Part shown: piece after piece, positions 28,289 to 37,493 of the stretch
Layout: the number at the start of each line of letters is the position of its first letter
Position numbering within the stretch: the stretch's first letter is position 1
Source: Thioalkalivibrio sp. ALJ21
GTDB taxonomy: Bacteria > Pseudomonadota > Gammaproteobacteria > Ectothiorhodospirales > Ectothiorhodospiraceae
Direction: 5' to 3'
NCBI RefSeq assembly: GCF_000378605.1
Contig: NZ_KB905155.1
Coordinates: forward strand, 310,001 to 374,000
DNA: 64,000 bases
Notes under the pieces: generated by a model
The model's input: only the letters and a program-made list of their open reading frames with translations
Told to the model about the DNA's origin: nothing
Database searches by the model: none
Program-made: the position numbers and the translations under genes

Positions 28289-29956
28289 TCAATCGCTGTC
28301 GGCGCGGTATTTCTCGCGCAGGTAGTTGCGGATCGAGATCGCGGTCAGGTTGAGCACGATGATCAGCATCACCAGCACCAGGGCGGTGGCGTAGACCAGC
28401 GGGCGGCCGGCCTCGACGTTCGGGCTCTGGAAGCCGACGTCGAAGATATGGAAGCCCAGGTGCATGAACGCACGGTCCAGGTGCAGATAGGGGAAGTTGC
28501 CATCCAGCGGCAGGGTCGGCGCCAGCTTGACCACGCCGACCAGCATCAGCGGCGCCACCTCGCCCGCGGCACGCGCCACCGCCAGGATCAGCCCGGTCAT
28601 CATCGCCGGGGCCGACAGCGGCACGATCAGGCGCCACAGGGTCTCGGCCTTGGTCGCGCCCAGTGCCAGCGAGCCGTGACGGATGCTGGCGCCGATCCGG
28701 GTCAGGCCTTCCTCGGTGGAGACGATCACAACGGGCAGCGTCAGCAGCGCGAGCGTCAACGAGGCCCAGATAATCGCGGGCGAGCCGAAGGTTGGCGAGG
28801 GCAGGGCGTCGCGGAAGAAGATCTGGTCGATGTTGCCGCCAATCAGGTAGACGAAGAACCCAAGCCCGAACACACCGAACACGATCGACGGGACCCCGGC
28901 GAGGTTGTTGACGGAGATGCGGATGGTGCGCACCAGCGGTCCCTGCTTCGCGTATTCGCGCAGGTAGATCGCGGCGAGCACGCCGAACGGGGTCACCACG
29001 ATGGACATCAGGATAACCATCAGCACGGTGCCGAAGATCGCCGGCAGGATGCCGCCCTCGGTGTTCGCCTCGCGCGGGTAGCCGGTCATGAAGTCCCAGA
29101 AGGCGACGACATAGTGGCGTAACTTGGCCGGCACGCTCATGTCGTTTGGCCACCAGGCGTTCACGATGCGCGAGAGCGGGATCGTCGCGTGTTCCCCGTC
29201 GGCGGTCTCCAGCACGATCGCAAAGCGGCCCAATTCGTCACGCAGGGCGTTGCGTTCGGCCTCGAGTTCGGCGTAGCGGGCGTCGAGTTCCTCGCGTTCG
29301 GCGTCCAGTTCCTCCTGGCGCTGGCCGCGTTCTTCCAGCGACAGCTCTTCGGCACGCTCCACGCCGCGCTGGGCGATGCGCAGGCGCTCGAGCTCGAAGT
29401 TCACCCGTCCGATCTCGATACGCTCGATGCGCTCGATCTGCTGAACCAGCTCGCGGGTCTGCGGCATGCGTTCCTCGAACGCGGTTCGCGCCTCGCCACC
29501 CTCGGCGACCGTTTCGCCGTCTTCTTGGTATTCCCGGATGTAGCCGTAGAAATCGCCCCACTGCAGACGCTCCAGCACCACCACGTCGCGCGGGCGTTCC
29601 CATTCGGACATGAAGTCGTCCAGGTACCACTGGAAGTCGCGGCTGTCGAGGTCACGGTTGCCACGCTTGATCAGGTGGCGGACCACGATGTCCTGGCCTT
29701 CCGGCACGGTGAAGCCGGCGTCGCGCATGGCCTGGGCGGTCATGGTCTCGGAGCGCTGCAGCTCGCCCATGACGCGTCGGGGCTCGGAGTCCTGCTCGGT
29801 CTGGTATTCGAATTCGATGACCTCGGAGGGCCAGAAGAAGGACAGACCGTTCACGGCGATCATCAGGATCAGGCCGAAGACCATCACCAGTGAGGCAGCG
29901 ACCGCTCCGGCATTCAGCCAGATCCACGGGGTGCCGGATTTGAACCAATGATTCAT
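28289..29956 (-). CDS. pstA: Phosphate ABC transporter permease PstA, long form
   Basis: 555 aa, against about 300 for E. coli PstA. One transmembrane helix near residues 15-40 is followed by a periplasmic domain (about 45-265, the DUF3333-type extension) containing a charged coiled coil (ERGQRQEELDAEREELDARY). The permease core follows from about 300 with GVLAAIYLREYAKQ, ASLTLALLTLPVVIVSTEEG (EAA-loop region) and PLSAPAMMTGLILAVARAAG. It overlaps no gene and starts 10 bp after pstC. Membrane partner of PstC. Confidence 0.95.
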   Translation of the reverse strand: MNHWFKSGTPWIWLNAGAVAASLVMVFGLILMIAVNGLSFFWPSEVIEFEYQTEQDSEPRRVMGELQRSETMTAQAMRDAGFTVPEGQDIVVRHLIKRGNRDLDSRDFQWYLDDFMSEWERPRDVVVLERLQWGDFYGYIREYQEDGETVAEGGEARTAFEERMPQTRELVQQIERIERIEIGRVNFELERLRIAQRGVERAEELSLEERGQRQEELDAEREELDARYAELEAERNALRDELGRFAIVLETADGEHATIPLSRIVNAWWPNDMSVPAKLRHYVVAFWDFMTGYPREANTEGGILPAIFGTVLMVILMSIVVTPFGVLAAIYLREYAKQGPLVRTIRISVNNLAGVPSIVFGVFGLGFFVYLIGGNIDQIFFRDALPSPTFGSPAIIWASLTLALLTLPVVIVSTEEGLTRIGASIRHGSLALGATKAETLWRLIVPLSAPAMMTGLILAVARAAGEVAPLMLVGVVKLAPTLPLDGNFPYLHLDRAFMHLGFHIFDVGFQSPNVEAGRPLVYATALVLVMLIIVLNLTAISIRNYLREKYRADSD

Positions 29957-29966
29957 CGCTTATGCC

Positions 29967-32237
29967 TCAAAGGGAGCTGTATTTCTGGCGCAGGCGCTGG
30001 CGCACGATCTCGGCGACCGTGTTTACCGCAAAGGTCAGCGCGAACAGGACCAGGGCGGCCAGGAACAGGATGCGGAAATGGGTGCTGCCGACGGCGGCCT
30101 CCGGCATCTCCACCGCGATGTTCGCGGAGAGCGTGCGCATGCCCTCGAAAATGTTGAAGTTGACCACCGGCGAGTTGCCGGTGGCCATCAGTACAATCAT
30201 GGTCTCGCCCACCGCGCGGCCGAAGCCGATCATCACCGCCGAGAAAATCCCGGGGCTGGCGGTCAGCAGCACTACGCGCACCACCGTCTGCCACGGGGTG
30301 GCGCCCAGGGCCAGCGAGCCCTGGGTCAGGTGCTTGGGCACGTTGAAGACCGCGTCCTCGGAGATCGAGTAGATGGTCGGGATGACCGCGAAGCCCATCG
30401 CGATGCCGATCACGAGCGCATTGCGCTGGTCATAGGTGATGCCCTGGTCGGTCAGCCACTGGCGGGCATCTCCACTGAACATCCAGACCTCGATCAGCGG
30501 GCTCATGGACACGGAGAACCAGCCGATGGCCAGAATCACGGGGATCAGGATCGCGGCTTCCCAGCCAGCGGGTACGAGGTTGCGCAGGCTCTCCGGCAGC
30601 GCCCGTGTCCACAGAAACGCGGCGACCAGCATGCCCAGCGGCATCAGGATCAGGATGCTGGCGATCGCCGGCAGGTTGGCCTCGATGAAGGGGGCCAGCC
30701 ACAGCCCGGCGAGGAAGCCGAGGATGACAGTCGGCAGCGCCTCCATCAGCTCGATCGAGGGCTTGGTGATGCTGCGCATGCGCCGCGACATGAAATAGGC
30801 ACTGTAGATCGCCCCCATGATCGCCAGCGGGGTGGCGAACAGCATCGCGTAGAAGGCGGCCTTGATGGTGCCGATGGTCAGCGGCACCAGCGAGAATTTT
30901 GGCTCGAACTCGTCGGTGGCCGAGGACGACTGCCAGACATAGTCGCCCCCGGAGCGGCCCTCGTACCAGACCTTCTGCCACAGCACGTGGAAGGAGACCT
31001 CCGGGTGCGGATTGGACAGATCCTGCAGATGCCAGGTCTCGTGATCGTCGATGCCGATCAGCAGGCGGTTGCGCGGGTCGACATACACCCGGTGCAGCGG
31101 CTGGTCGGTGATCTGGCGTTCGATCAGGGTCCGCTGCGAGGTGGAGTAGTGGATCTTGACCTCGCCGCGGTCGTCGGCGGTCAGGAAGCCCTTGCGGATG
31201 TACTCCGGCTGGGTGTTGCGGATCGGGCCGGCATGCGACGGGAAATCGCGCACCCGGGTGATGCGGTTCACGTTGTCGTCGTCGCGTACCAGCATGTACT
31301 GAGCGACCGTGCCGTCGGAGCCCCCGACGATAATCGATACCGTGCCCAGCAGATACTCCAGCGAGGTTACCTCGGCATCATCGCCGCGGATCACGCGCTT
31401 GCTGTCGACCAGGCTGGCGCGTGAGGGGTTGTTGATGTCGAAGAAATGCAGCTGCCCCTGGTCGTCGCCGACCAGCATGTGGCGGCCGGTGATATCCAGC
31501 AGAATGCGAGTCGGCGTGGCGCCATCCGGGAGCGAGGGCAGGTCGTAGGCCGACCGTCGGACCTCGGTCTCGCCGGTCATCATCGAGGTGCGTTCCTCGA
31601 AGCGAACGAGAACGAGATTGCCGTCTTCCGTTGCGGCTGCGACGCGGATGCCGCTGGAGCCGCGCTGTATCCCAACCACCGAGATCGCGCGGCCGTCGTC
31701 GTCCACGTCCAGCAGCGCGGAGTCTTCGTCCCCCAGGGGGTACACCAGGCTCGGGTTGTACAGACGGCCTTCGGGACTGAAACGCTCGTTGTATTCGTAC
31801 TCGATGGCCAGTACCTGCCCGTTGTCCAGGCCCGCGGCCACCAGGCGCGTGCGCGGCTCGGCCGCGCTGAAGCTGGTGACCTGCACATCCTCCGGGATCG
31901 GTAGCGACTCTTCTTTCACGATGTCGCCGCTGTAGGGGCGGAAGAAGAGGGCGCGTCGGTCTTCGGTCAGGCGCACCGCCATCTCGCGATGGCGGTTCAC
32001 CGCCAGGTGGATGGTCTGCGTGTCGGCGCCGCCTGGAGCCGCGTATTCAGTGCGCGGCTCCAGGGTCGCGCCCTGGAACATGGGCAGTGTCTCGCTGGCG
32101 AGATACACGAACATCAGGGTCAGTGCACCAACCACGGCCACACCGAAAAAGCCGATGGTGTAACGGGCGGTGCGGTCCTTGGTGCGACGCCAGCGCTGGA
32201 AGCGGCCGAGCGTCGAGGTGGCGGAGAGGCTGGACAT
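29967..32237 (-). CDS. pstC: Phosphate ABC transporter permease PstC, long form
   Basis: 756 aa, about 440 longer than E. coli PstC. After one transmembrane segment (FFGVAVVGALTLMFVYLAS) comes a periplasmic region of about 400 residues with repeated beta-rich, propeller-like units (for example GRHMLVGDDQGQLHFFDINN and VRDFPSHAGPIRNTQPEYIR). The permease core follows (LSGDARQW... region, ALPTVILGFLAGLWLAPFIE, QGSLALGATPWQTVVRVVLL, GFGRAVGETMIVLMATG). The extended PstC and PstA domains may contact each other in the periplasm. It has its own Pho-box promoter. Confidence 0.95.
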   Translation of the reverse strand: MSSLSATSTLGRFQRWRRTKDRTARYTIGFFGVAVVGALTLMFVYLASETLPMFQGATLEPRTEYAAPGGADTQTIHLAVNRHREMAVRLTEDRRALFFRPYSGDIVKEESLPIPEDVQVTSFSAAEPRTRLVAAGLDNGQVLAIEYEYNERFSPEGRLYNPSLVYPLGDEDSALLDVDDDGRAISVVGIQRGSSGIRVAAATEDGNLVLVRFEERTSMMTGETEVRRSAYDLPSLPDGATPTRILLDITGRHMLVGDDQGQLHFFDINNPSRASLVDSKRVIRGDDAEVTSLEYLLGTVSIIVGGSDGTVAQYMLVRDDDNVNRITRVRDFPSHAGPIRNTQPEYIRKGFLTADDRGEVKIHYSTSQRTLIERQITDQPLHRVYVDPRNRLLIGIDDHETWHLQDLSNPHPEVSFHVLWQKVWYEGRSGGDYVWQSSSATDEFEPKFSLVPLTIGTIKAAFYAMLFATPLAIMGAIYSAYFMSRRMRSITKPSIELMEALPTVILGFLAGLWLAPFIEANLPAIASILILMPLGMLVAAFLWTRALPESLRNLVPAGWEAAILIPVILAIGWFSVSMSPLIEVWMFSGDARQWLTDQGITYDQRNALVIGIAMGFAVIPTIYSISEDAVFNVPKHLTQGSLALGATPWQTVVRVVLLTASPGIFSAVMIGFGRAVGETMIVLMATGNSPVVNFNIFEGMRTLSANIAVEMPEAAVGSTHFRILFLAALVLFALTFAVNTVAEIVRQRLRQKYSSL

Positions 32238-32281
32238 TCAGGGTCCCCTGATGCGGCGGGTGTAGGGTGCAACTGGCCGGC

Positions 32282-32336
32282 ATGCTACGGCCGCTTCATG
32301 ACAGAAACGTGACAGCCATGTGACGGACCGTTGAAC
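32282..32336 (-). promoter_or_regulatory. Pho-box promoter of pstCAB-phoU
   Basis: Four half-sites at exact 11-bp steps, read on the + strand: ATGACA (32298), GTGACA (32309), GTGACG (32320), TTGAAC (32331). On the transcribed (-) strand these are tandem TGTCAY-type PhoB repeats. A -10 candidate TAGCAT (32282-32287) lies 10 bp downstream of the last half-site. The pstC start is 45 bp further. Confidence 0.9.
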
Positions 32337-32378
32337 GCTGTATTGCGGGTCGATCGGGCGGGCAGCAAGAGGCGGGCA

Positions 32379-32410
32379 CAAAAAAACCGGGCCCCGCGAG
32401 GGACCCGGTT
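32379..32410 (-). terminator. Rho-independent terminator after pstS
   Basis: On the - strand AACCGGGTCC pairs with GGGCCCGGTT (9 of 10) around a short loop, followed by seven T (the A run near 32380-32386 on +). It lies 36 bp past the pstS stop and separates pstS from pstC, which has its own promoter. This lets the binding protein be made in excess over the membrane parts. Confidence 0.92.
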
Positions 32411-32445
32411 CGGGCCATCCGGAGATGGCCGGCGCGAGGCCTGGG

Positions 32446-33420
32446 TTATTCCAGACCGAGGTTCTTGCGCTCGCGTTCGGCCACGGCGGCCGGCAGCGGG
32501 ATGAACCCGTCACGCACCACGACTTCCTGGCCTTCCTTCGACAGCACCATCTTCAGGAACTCGGCCGCGCGCGGGGTCAGACCGTCTTCCGGGTGCTTGT
32601 TGACCATCACGTACAGGAAGCGGGCCAGCGGGTAGTCGCCGGAGGAGGCGTTGTCCGCGTTCGGCTCGTAGTACTCGCCCTCATTCTCGCCCAGCGGGAC
32701 AGCGCGCACGCCCGAGGTCATGTAGCCGATGCCGGAGTAGCCGATACCGTTCAGCGACTCGGAAACACCCTGGACCACGGAGGCGGAGCCGGGCTGTTCG
32801 TTGACCGAATCCTTGAAGTCCCCGTCGCACAGGGCGTGCTGGCGGAAGAAGCCATAGGTGCCGGAAACCGCGTTACGGCTGTAGAGCGTAATGTCGCGGC
32901 TTTCCCAGGAACCATCCAGGCCGACTTGACCCCAGCGGGTGATGTCCTCGGCCCCACCGCAGCGGCGGGTGGACGAGAAGATCGAATCGACCTGTTCGAT
33001 GGTGAGGCCCTCGATCGGGTTGTCGCGGTTTACGTACACCGCGATGGTGTCGATCGCGACCGGGACGGCGGTCATTTCGTAGCCGTGGCGCTCTTCGAAC
33101 TCGGCGTGCTCGCTGTCGCGCGGCATGCGCGACATCGGGCCGAAGTCGGCGGTGCCTTCGGTCAGGGCCGGCGGCGCGGTGGAGGTGCCGGCGCCCTGAA
33201 TCTGGACATTGACGTTCGGGTAGAAGTTCTGGAACTCCTCGGCCCACAGCGTCATCAGATTGTTCAGGGTGTCGGAGCCGATGCTCGACAGGTTGCCGGA
33301 AATCCCGGAGACCGCCTCGTAGGCCGGGATGTCGGCATCGACTTCGGCGGAGACGGTAAACGGCGTAACGGCCATTGCAGTGGCGGTGGCCAGGGCCAGA
33401 ATGCTGCGCTTCAACAACAT
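32446..33420 (-). CDS. pstS: Phosphate-binding periplasmic protein PstS
   Basis: 324 aa from ATG 33420, with GGGGAG upstream. The signal peptide ([20 protein letters not shown]) is followed by [40 protein letters not shown] (phosphate-binding loop) and [19 protein letters not shown]. It resembles the PstS-like binding proteins of the SphX/PstS2 type. A longer in-frame start at 33534 runs into the promoter and is rejected. Confidence 0.95.
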   Translation of the reverse strand: MLLKRSILALATATAMAVTPFTVSAEVDADIPAYEAVSGISGNLSSIGSDTLNNLMTLWAEEFQNFYPNVNVQIQGAGTSTAPPALTEGTADFGPMSRMPRDSEHAEFEERHGYEMTAVPVAIDTIAVYVNRDNPIEGLTIEQVDSIFSSTRRCGGAEDITRWGQVGLDGSWESRDITLYSRNAVSGTYGFFRQHALCDGDFKDSVNEQPGSASVVQGVSESLNGIGYSGIGYMTSGVRAVPLGENEGEYYEPNADNASSGDYPLARFLYVMVNKHPEDGLTPRAAEFLKMVLSKEGQEVVVRDGFIPLPAAVAERERKNLGLE

Positions 33421-33478
33421 GGGAATCTCCCCTTGAATGGAATTCTTGCAAGGACGCTTCAAGCGACCTTGGTGGGGG

Positions 33479-33533
33479 ATTATGCGCAGCCGGGTTGACG
33501 CTCCTGTGACGGGGACATGACAGCCGTGTGACA
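33479..33533 (-). promoter_or_regulatory. Pho-box promoter of pstS
   Basis: Half-sites on + at 11-bp steps: TTGACG (33495), GTGACG (33506), ATGACA (33517), GTGACA (33528), i.e. two tandem PhoB boxes in the leftward direction. The -10 candidate CATAAT (33479-33484) is 10 bp downstream of the last half-site. The pstS start is 58 bp further. Confidence 0.93.
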
Positions 33534-33543
33534 TCGCACGGCG

Positions 33544-34866
33544 TCAGTTTTTTGCTGACTCGATGGGTTTGGTGCGGGTGATCGAGAGGGGGAACAGGCA
33601 GGTGAAGCGTGTGCCGCGTCCGACCTGGCTGTCGATCTCCAGGTGTCCGCCATGACGCGCGAGGACATGCTTGACGATGGCCAGTCCGAGCCCGGTCCCG
33701 CCGCGGCGCTGGTCACGGCCGGCATCCACCCGGTAGAAGCGCTCGGTCAGGCGGTGCAGGTGATGGCGGGCGATCCCCGGCCCCTCGTCGACCACACTCA
33801 GGCGGGCCCCGTCCGGGTCGGATTGCCAGCGAACCTCGATACGGGTCCCGGCCGGGGTGTACTTGATCGCATTGAACAACAGATTGGCGAAGGCCGAGCG
33901 TAGTTCGTTCTCGGCGCCTCGCAACTCGAGCCCGGCCTGGGTGTGAATCTCGATGCGGTGGCGCTGATCGCCGGAGAGCAGGTCCGCCTCGCCCTTCAGC
34001 GTCTGCAGCAGCGTGCCGACGTCGACCCATTGTGGCGGGCCCTGCGGGCTGCCGGTCTCCAGGCGGGAGAGGGTCAGCAGGTCGTCGACCAGCAGCTTCA
34101 TGCGTTCGGACTGCTCGCGCAGCAGCTGGACCGAGCGTGCCTTGTCCGGCTGGTCGGCCAGCTCGTCTTCCAGCGTCTCCACCACCCCGTAGAGTACGGT
34201 CAACGGCGTGCGCAGTTCGTGCGAAACATTCGCAATGAAGTCGCGCCGCATCACTTCCAGCCGGTGCAGGTGCGTGGTGTCCCGCGCCAGCAGCAGGAAT
34301 TGCGCATCGCCATAGGGCACCAGACGGAACTCCAGCTGCTGGTCGTCGTGCAGCGGGGAGGGCGTGGTCACGCTGCCCGGCGTAGTGCGCGCGCTCTCCA
34401 TAAATGCGATGAAGGCCGGATTGCGCAGCAGGTGGGTAATGCGCTGGCCCTCGTCCTCCGGCCAGTTCAGTCCCAGCAGCTGGGTGGCCATCTCGTTCAG
34501 CCATTCGATGCGCAGATCGTCATTCAGAACCACGACCGCGTCCGGCATCGCCCGGGCCGAGTCGCGATAGCGCTCGAGGTACTGGCGCAGCCGGTGCACG
34601 CGATGTTCGTGGCGCCGACGGCGGCGGTAAAGATGGTCGAAGGCCAGCCCCCAAAGCCCGCGCACATCCGGTGGTTCGCTGCGGCCGCCCTGACGCAGCC
34701 AGCGTTCCAGCAACAACAGGTGCGAGAGGTTCCAGAACAGCGCCGCCCCCAGCAGGAACGCAATCGTGGCCCAGAACTGCCCCATGCTCCAGCCGAGCAG
34801 CGCGATCGGGACACCGACCAGCAGGGTTCCCGCGATGACACCGGGCCAGGGGTTGCGTGATTGCAT
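33544..34866 (-). CDS. phoR: Phosphate-regulon sensor histidine kinase PhoR
   Basis: 440 aa. Two N-terminal transmembrane helices (GVIAGTLLVGVPIALLG and FWATIAFLLGAALFWNLSHL) precede a basic linker, then a PAS domain (DAVVVLNDDLRIEWLNEMAT). The H box is RDFIANVSHELRTPLTVLYG; ATPase motifs are NAIKYTPAGTRIEV, VVDEGPGIARHHL and RGGTGLGLAIVKHVLARHGG. Little periplasmic sequence lies between the helices, as in classical PhoR, which senses phosphate through Pst and PhoU. 45 bp downstream of phoB. Confidence 0.96.
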   Translation of the reverse strand: MQSRNPWPGVIAGTLLVGVPIALLGWSMGQFWATIAFLLGAALFWNLSHLLLLERWLRQGGRSEPPDVRGLWGLAFDHLYRRRRRHEHRVHRLRQYLERYRDSARAMPDAVVVLNDDLRIEWLNEMATQLLGLNWPEDEGQRITHLLRNPAFIAFMESARTTPGSVTTPSPLHDDQQLEFRLVPYGDAQFLLLARDTTHLHRLEVMRRDFIANVSHELRTPLTVLYGVVETLEDELADQPDKARSVQLLREQSERMKLLVDDLLTLSRLETGSPQGPPQWVDVGTLLQTLKGEADLLSGDQRHRIEIHTQAGLELRGAENELRSAFANLLFNAIKYTPAGTRIEVRWQSDPDGARLSVVDEGPGIARHHLHRLTERFYRVDAGRDQRRGGTGLGLAIVKHVLARHGGHLEIDSQVGRGTRFTCLFPLSITRTKPIESAKN

Positions 34867-34911
34867 CGGACGACCGAGTGGGGTGATGGGAGGCCGCGGC
34901 GCCGGCCGCGG

Positions 34912-35601
34912 TCAGGGAGTCTGCGAGAAACGGTACCCCGATCCGCGTACGGTTTGCACGAGGTGGTCATGCCCGGTCAGCGCCAGCGCCTTGCGCAGGC
35001 GCCGGATATGCACGTCCACAGTGCGTTCCTCGACGTACACATTGGTGCCCCAGACCTGATCGAGCAACTGGCCGCGGGTGAATACGCGGTCCTGGTGGGT
35101 CATGAAGAAGTGCAGGAGGTTGTATTCGGTCGGGCCCATCGACAGTGCCTCGCCGTTCCCGCTCACGCGGTGCGAGACCGGGTCCAGGCGCAGACCCTCG
35201 ACCTCCACCGGCTCTTCGCTGGTGATCGGCGCGGTACGCCGTAGCACCGCCTTGATGCGCGCAACCAGTTCGCGTGGCGAGAACGGTTTGGTCACGTAGT
35301 CGTCGGCACCCACATCCAGCCCGCGCACGCGGTCTTCTTCTTCGCCGCGGGCCGTCAGCATGATGATCGGGATGTCCTTGGTGATCGGGCTGGCCTTCAG
35401 CGTGCGCGCCCAGTCGAGACCGCTGGTGTCCGGCAGCATCCAGTCGAGCAGGATCAGATCGGGGGGATCTTCCAGAAGCAACGCCTTGGCTGTGCGCACA
35501 TCGCCCGCCTCGCGCACCGCGTATCCGGCCTTGTGCAGCGGCAGCTGGAGCATTTCGCGGATTGCGGTGTCATCCTCGACCAGCAGTATTTTCACAGCCA
35601 T
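34912..35601 (-). CDS. phoB: Phosphate-regulon response regulator PhoB
   Basis: 229 aa OmpR/PhoB-type regulator. The receiver domain starts [20 protein letters not shown]; the phospho-acceptor Asp is in [20 protein letters not shown]. The winged-helix domain contains [20 protein letters not shown] and the DNA-binding stretch [18 protein letters not shown]. It activates Pho-box promoters, three of which lie in this window, including its own. Confidence 0.97.
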   Translation of the reverse strand: MAVKILLVEDDTAIREMLQLPLHKAGYAVREAGDVRTAKALLLEDPPDLILLDWMLPDTSGLDWARTLKASPITKDIPIIMLTARGEEEDRVRGLDVGADDYVTKPFSPRELVARIKAVLRRTAPITSEEPVEVEGLRLDPVSHRVSGNGEALSMGPTEYNLLHFFMTHQDRVFTRGQLLDQVWGTNVYVEERTVDVHIRRLRKALALTGHDHLVQTVRGSGYRFSQTP

Positions 35602-35630
35602 GACCCATTCCCGAGTTCAGGATGCCCTGC

Positions 35631-35663
35631 ATTAGATAACAGGGATGTTACAGCTGTGTGACG
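35631..35663 (-). promoter_or_regulatory. Pho-box promoter of phoB
   Basis: Half-sites GTTACA (35647) and GTGACG (35658), 11 bp apart on +, form one PhoB box for leftward transcription. The -10 candidate TCTAAT (35631-35636) lies 10 bp downstream, the same spacing as at pstS and pstC. A degenerate ATAACA (35636) continues the 11-bp phase but overlaps the -10. phoB starts 30 bp further on. Confidence 0.85.
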
Positions 35664-35706
35664 GCGAAGGAATGGGCCGATGCCGACGGGCGCCGGGGCT
35701 GGGAGC

Positions 35707-36510
35707 CTACCCGGCCTTGAGGGCCCTGTTCTGGGCGTGCAGTTCGAACCGTTCGGAGCCCTCGAGCAGGACCATACGGCTGGCATGCCGCGACTGCTGG
35801 AGTTGGTGGCGGATGGCCAGTTCGTGCCCGGGTTTCAAGTGCGTGATGGCGATCCGTGGCTGGTGATGGAGCGCATCCAGGTCATCCGCGAGGCGGTGCG
35901 GGGTGTAATGCTTGGCGAGATCGGCCATGCCGTCCATTTCGTCCGGCAGCCCCGACTCGATCATCAGCAGATCCAGGTAGGGCAGCGCGTTCAAGGCCGC
36001 CCACAGGGCCTCGGACGACGACGTGTCCCCAGTGAAGGCAAAGCCCATGCCGTCGCTGTGCATCACGCCGTAGCCGATGGCGGGTACCGTGTGCAAGGCG
36101 GGCAGGGTACGGATCTCGCGCAAACCGATGGTGACCTGCTGATCCGGCCGGATCGGTCGAAACTGCAGCAGCGGTTGCTCGGGAGACGGGAGACAGGTGA
36201 AGTCGGGCCAGATGACCCAGTTGAACACATGCTCGCGCAGGGCCTTCAGGGTGGCCGGTAGCGCGTGGATCTGGATGGGGGGCGCATTCGGTGAATACAC
36301 CATGTCCGCGAGCATCGGCAGAAAACCGATGTGGTCGAGGTGCGAATGGGTCAGAAATACGTGACGGATTTTTTGTAATTCGTCCAAGGTCAGGTCGCCG
36401 ACCCCACTGCCGGCGTCGATCAGGATATCTTCGTCGATCAGAATCGATGTCGTGCGACGGTTGGGGCCGATGCCGCCACTAGCGCCCAATATGCGGACAG
36501 AGAGACTCAT
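35707..36510 (-). CDS. Metallo-beta-lactamase-fold hydrolase, class II cyclic phosphodiesterase-like
   Basis: 267 aa from ATG 36510. The metal motif is HVFLTHSHLDHIGFLPMLAD, in the H-x-H-L-D-H form of class II cAMP phosphodiesterases. Other ligands are in MGFAFTGDTSSSEALWAALN and ITHLKPGHE. These support a dinuclear-metal hydrolase acting on a cyclic nucleotide or similar phosphodiester. The N-terminus MSLSVRILGASGGIGPNRRT is a complete first beta strand, so the longer in-frame start at 36753 is rejected. It lies upstream of phoB on the same strand, separated by the phoB promoter. Confidence 0.82.
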   Translation of the reverse strand: MSLSVRILGASGGIGPNRRTTSILIDEDILIDAGSGVGDLTLDELQKIRHVFLTHSHLDHIGFLPMLADMVYSPNAPPIQIHALPATLKALREHVFNWVIWPDFTCLPSPEQPLLQFRPIRPDQQVTIGLREIRTLPALHTVPAIGYGVMHSDGMGFAFTGDTSSSEALWAALNALPYLDLLMIESGLPDEMDGMADLAKHYTPHRLADDLDALHHQPRIAITHLKPGHELAIRHQLQQSRHASRMVLLEGSERFELHAQNRALKAG

Positions 36511-36868
36511 GCGGGATCTGACTGCAAATGAAAATTGTGAATATCTCGGCAGACCATGCGGCAGAGACGCCTCCTTGAAGAGACGGTAGCTACGACGGAT
36601 TTCCGACGTACTTCTAACATACGTTAAGACTAGAGCAAGTCTAAGCGTGTCTGACGTGACCTGCACCACGAAAATGGCACCTGTGGTCGCGCAACGGCTG
36701 AAAAAGGTGCTAGGCATCGCGTTTTCCGCCCGGTTCCGGGCCCGTGCTGACACCCGGGATGGGTTCAGTCACGTCGCCTGGTCAGCCCGGGCAGGGGCGA
36801 CAGGGCAGAGATCGCGCGTCTGTCTCTTCCCGCGCTCGTCGGGAGTTGCTAGAATGCGCGCCTTGATT
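36511..36868. other. Gene-free spacer of 358 bp with the tRNA promoter region
   Basis: No supported coding sequence. Visible items are an inverted repeat AGACT-N6-AGTCT (36627-36642) in the likely promoter region of the leftward metallo-hydrolase gene, and a -10 candidate TAGAAT (36850-36855) with a GCGCGCC stretch after it, suitable for a stringently controlled tRNA promoter. No clear -35 box was found. Confidence 0.6.
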
Positions 36869-36944
<76 letters not shown>

Positions 36945-36953
36945 CATTCCCAG

Positions 36954-36983
36954 AAAAAAGGCCTGCTAATGCAGGCCTTTTTT
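36954..36983. terminator. Bidirectional terminator between tRNA-Ala and cynS
   Basis: A perfect hairpin: six A, then GGCCTGC (36960-36966), loop TAAT, GCAGGCC (36971-36977), then six T. It works in both directions, ending the tRNA transcript rightward and the cynS operon leftward. Confidence 0.95.
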
Positions 36984-37007
36984 CGTTTGCGGCTTGGTGC
37001 AGGTGCC

Positions 37008-37454
37008 CTACCAGCTCTTGTAGGGCAGGAACTTGCCGTTCCAGGTGATCTTCACGCGGTCGCCCTTCGGGTCCTTGACCTTGTCGATATCCATGGTGAA
37101 ATCGATCGCGCTCATGATTCCGTCGCCGAATTTCTCGTGGATTAGCGCCTTCATGGTGTCGCCGTACACGTTGATCGCCTCGTAGAAGCGGTAGATCACC
37201 GGATCGGTCGGGATGGTCTTGTCCCAGTGCTTGTGCGGGAAGGCCTGCAGCGCCTGAGCAACCTCGGGCCCGAGGCCGAGGAAGCTCGCCAGTTTCTCGG
37301 CCTGGTCCGCCTCGAGGTGGTTCATGCCATAGCAGGCGGAGGTCACATAAACCTCATGCAGGCCGGTGGCCTCGGCGATTGCGGCCCAGGTGCTACCGCG
37401 GTTCTCCTTGGCCTCGAGGATGGTGGTGGTCATGGCGGTCTTGCTGAGACTCAT
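37008..37454 (-). CDS. cynS: Cyanate hydratase (cyanase)
   Basis: 148 aa. It converts cyanate plus bicarbonate to ammonia and CO2. Catalytic residues known from E. coli CynS (Arg96, Glu99, Ser122) are present at positions 89, 92 and 115 in [20 protein letters not shown] and [13 protein letters not shown]. The N-terminal helical domain is complete. It is the last gene of a leftward operon whose first gene is an NrtA-type binding protein with a sigma-54 promoter, so cyanate is probably imported by, or produced through, that system. Confidence 0.97.
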   Translation of the reverse strand: MSLSKTAMTTTILEAKENRGSTWAAIAEATGLHEVYVTSACYGMNHLEADQAEKLASFLGLGPEVAQALQAFPHKHWDKTIPTDPVIYRFYEAINVYGDTMKALIHEKFGDGIMSAIDFTMDIDKVKDPKGDRVKITWNGKFLPYKSW

Positions 37455-37493
37455 CGAGTTAGTCCTCTTGGTCGTGTTGGTGGATAAGGGTGT

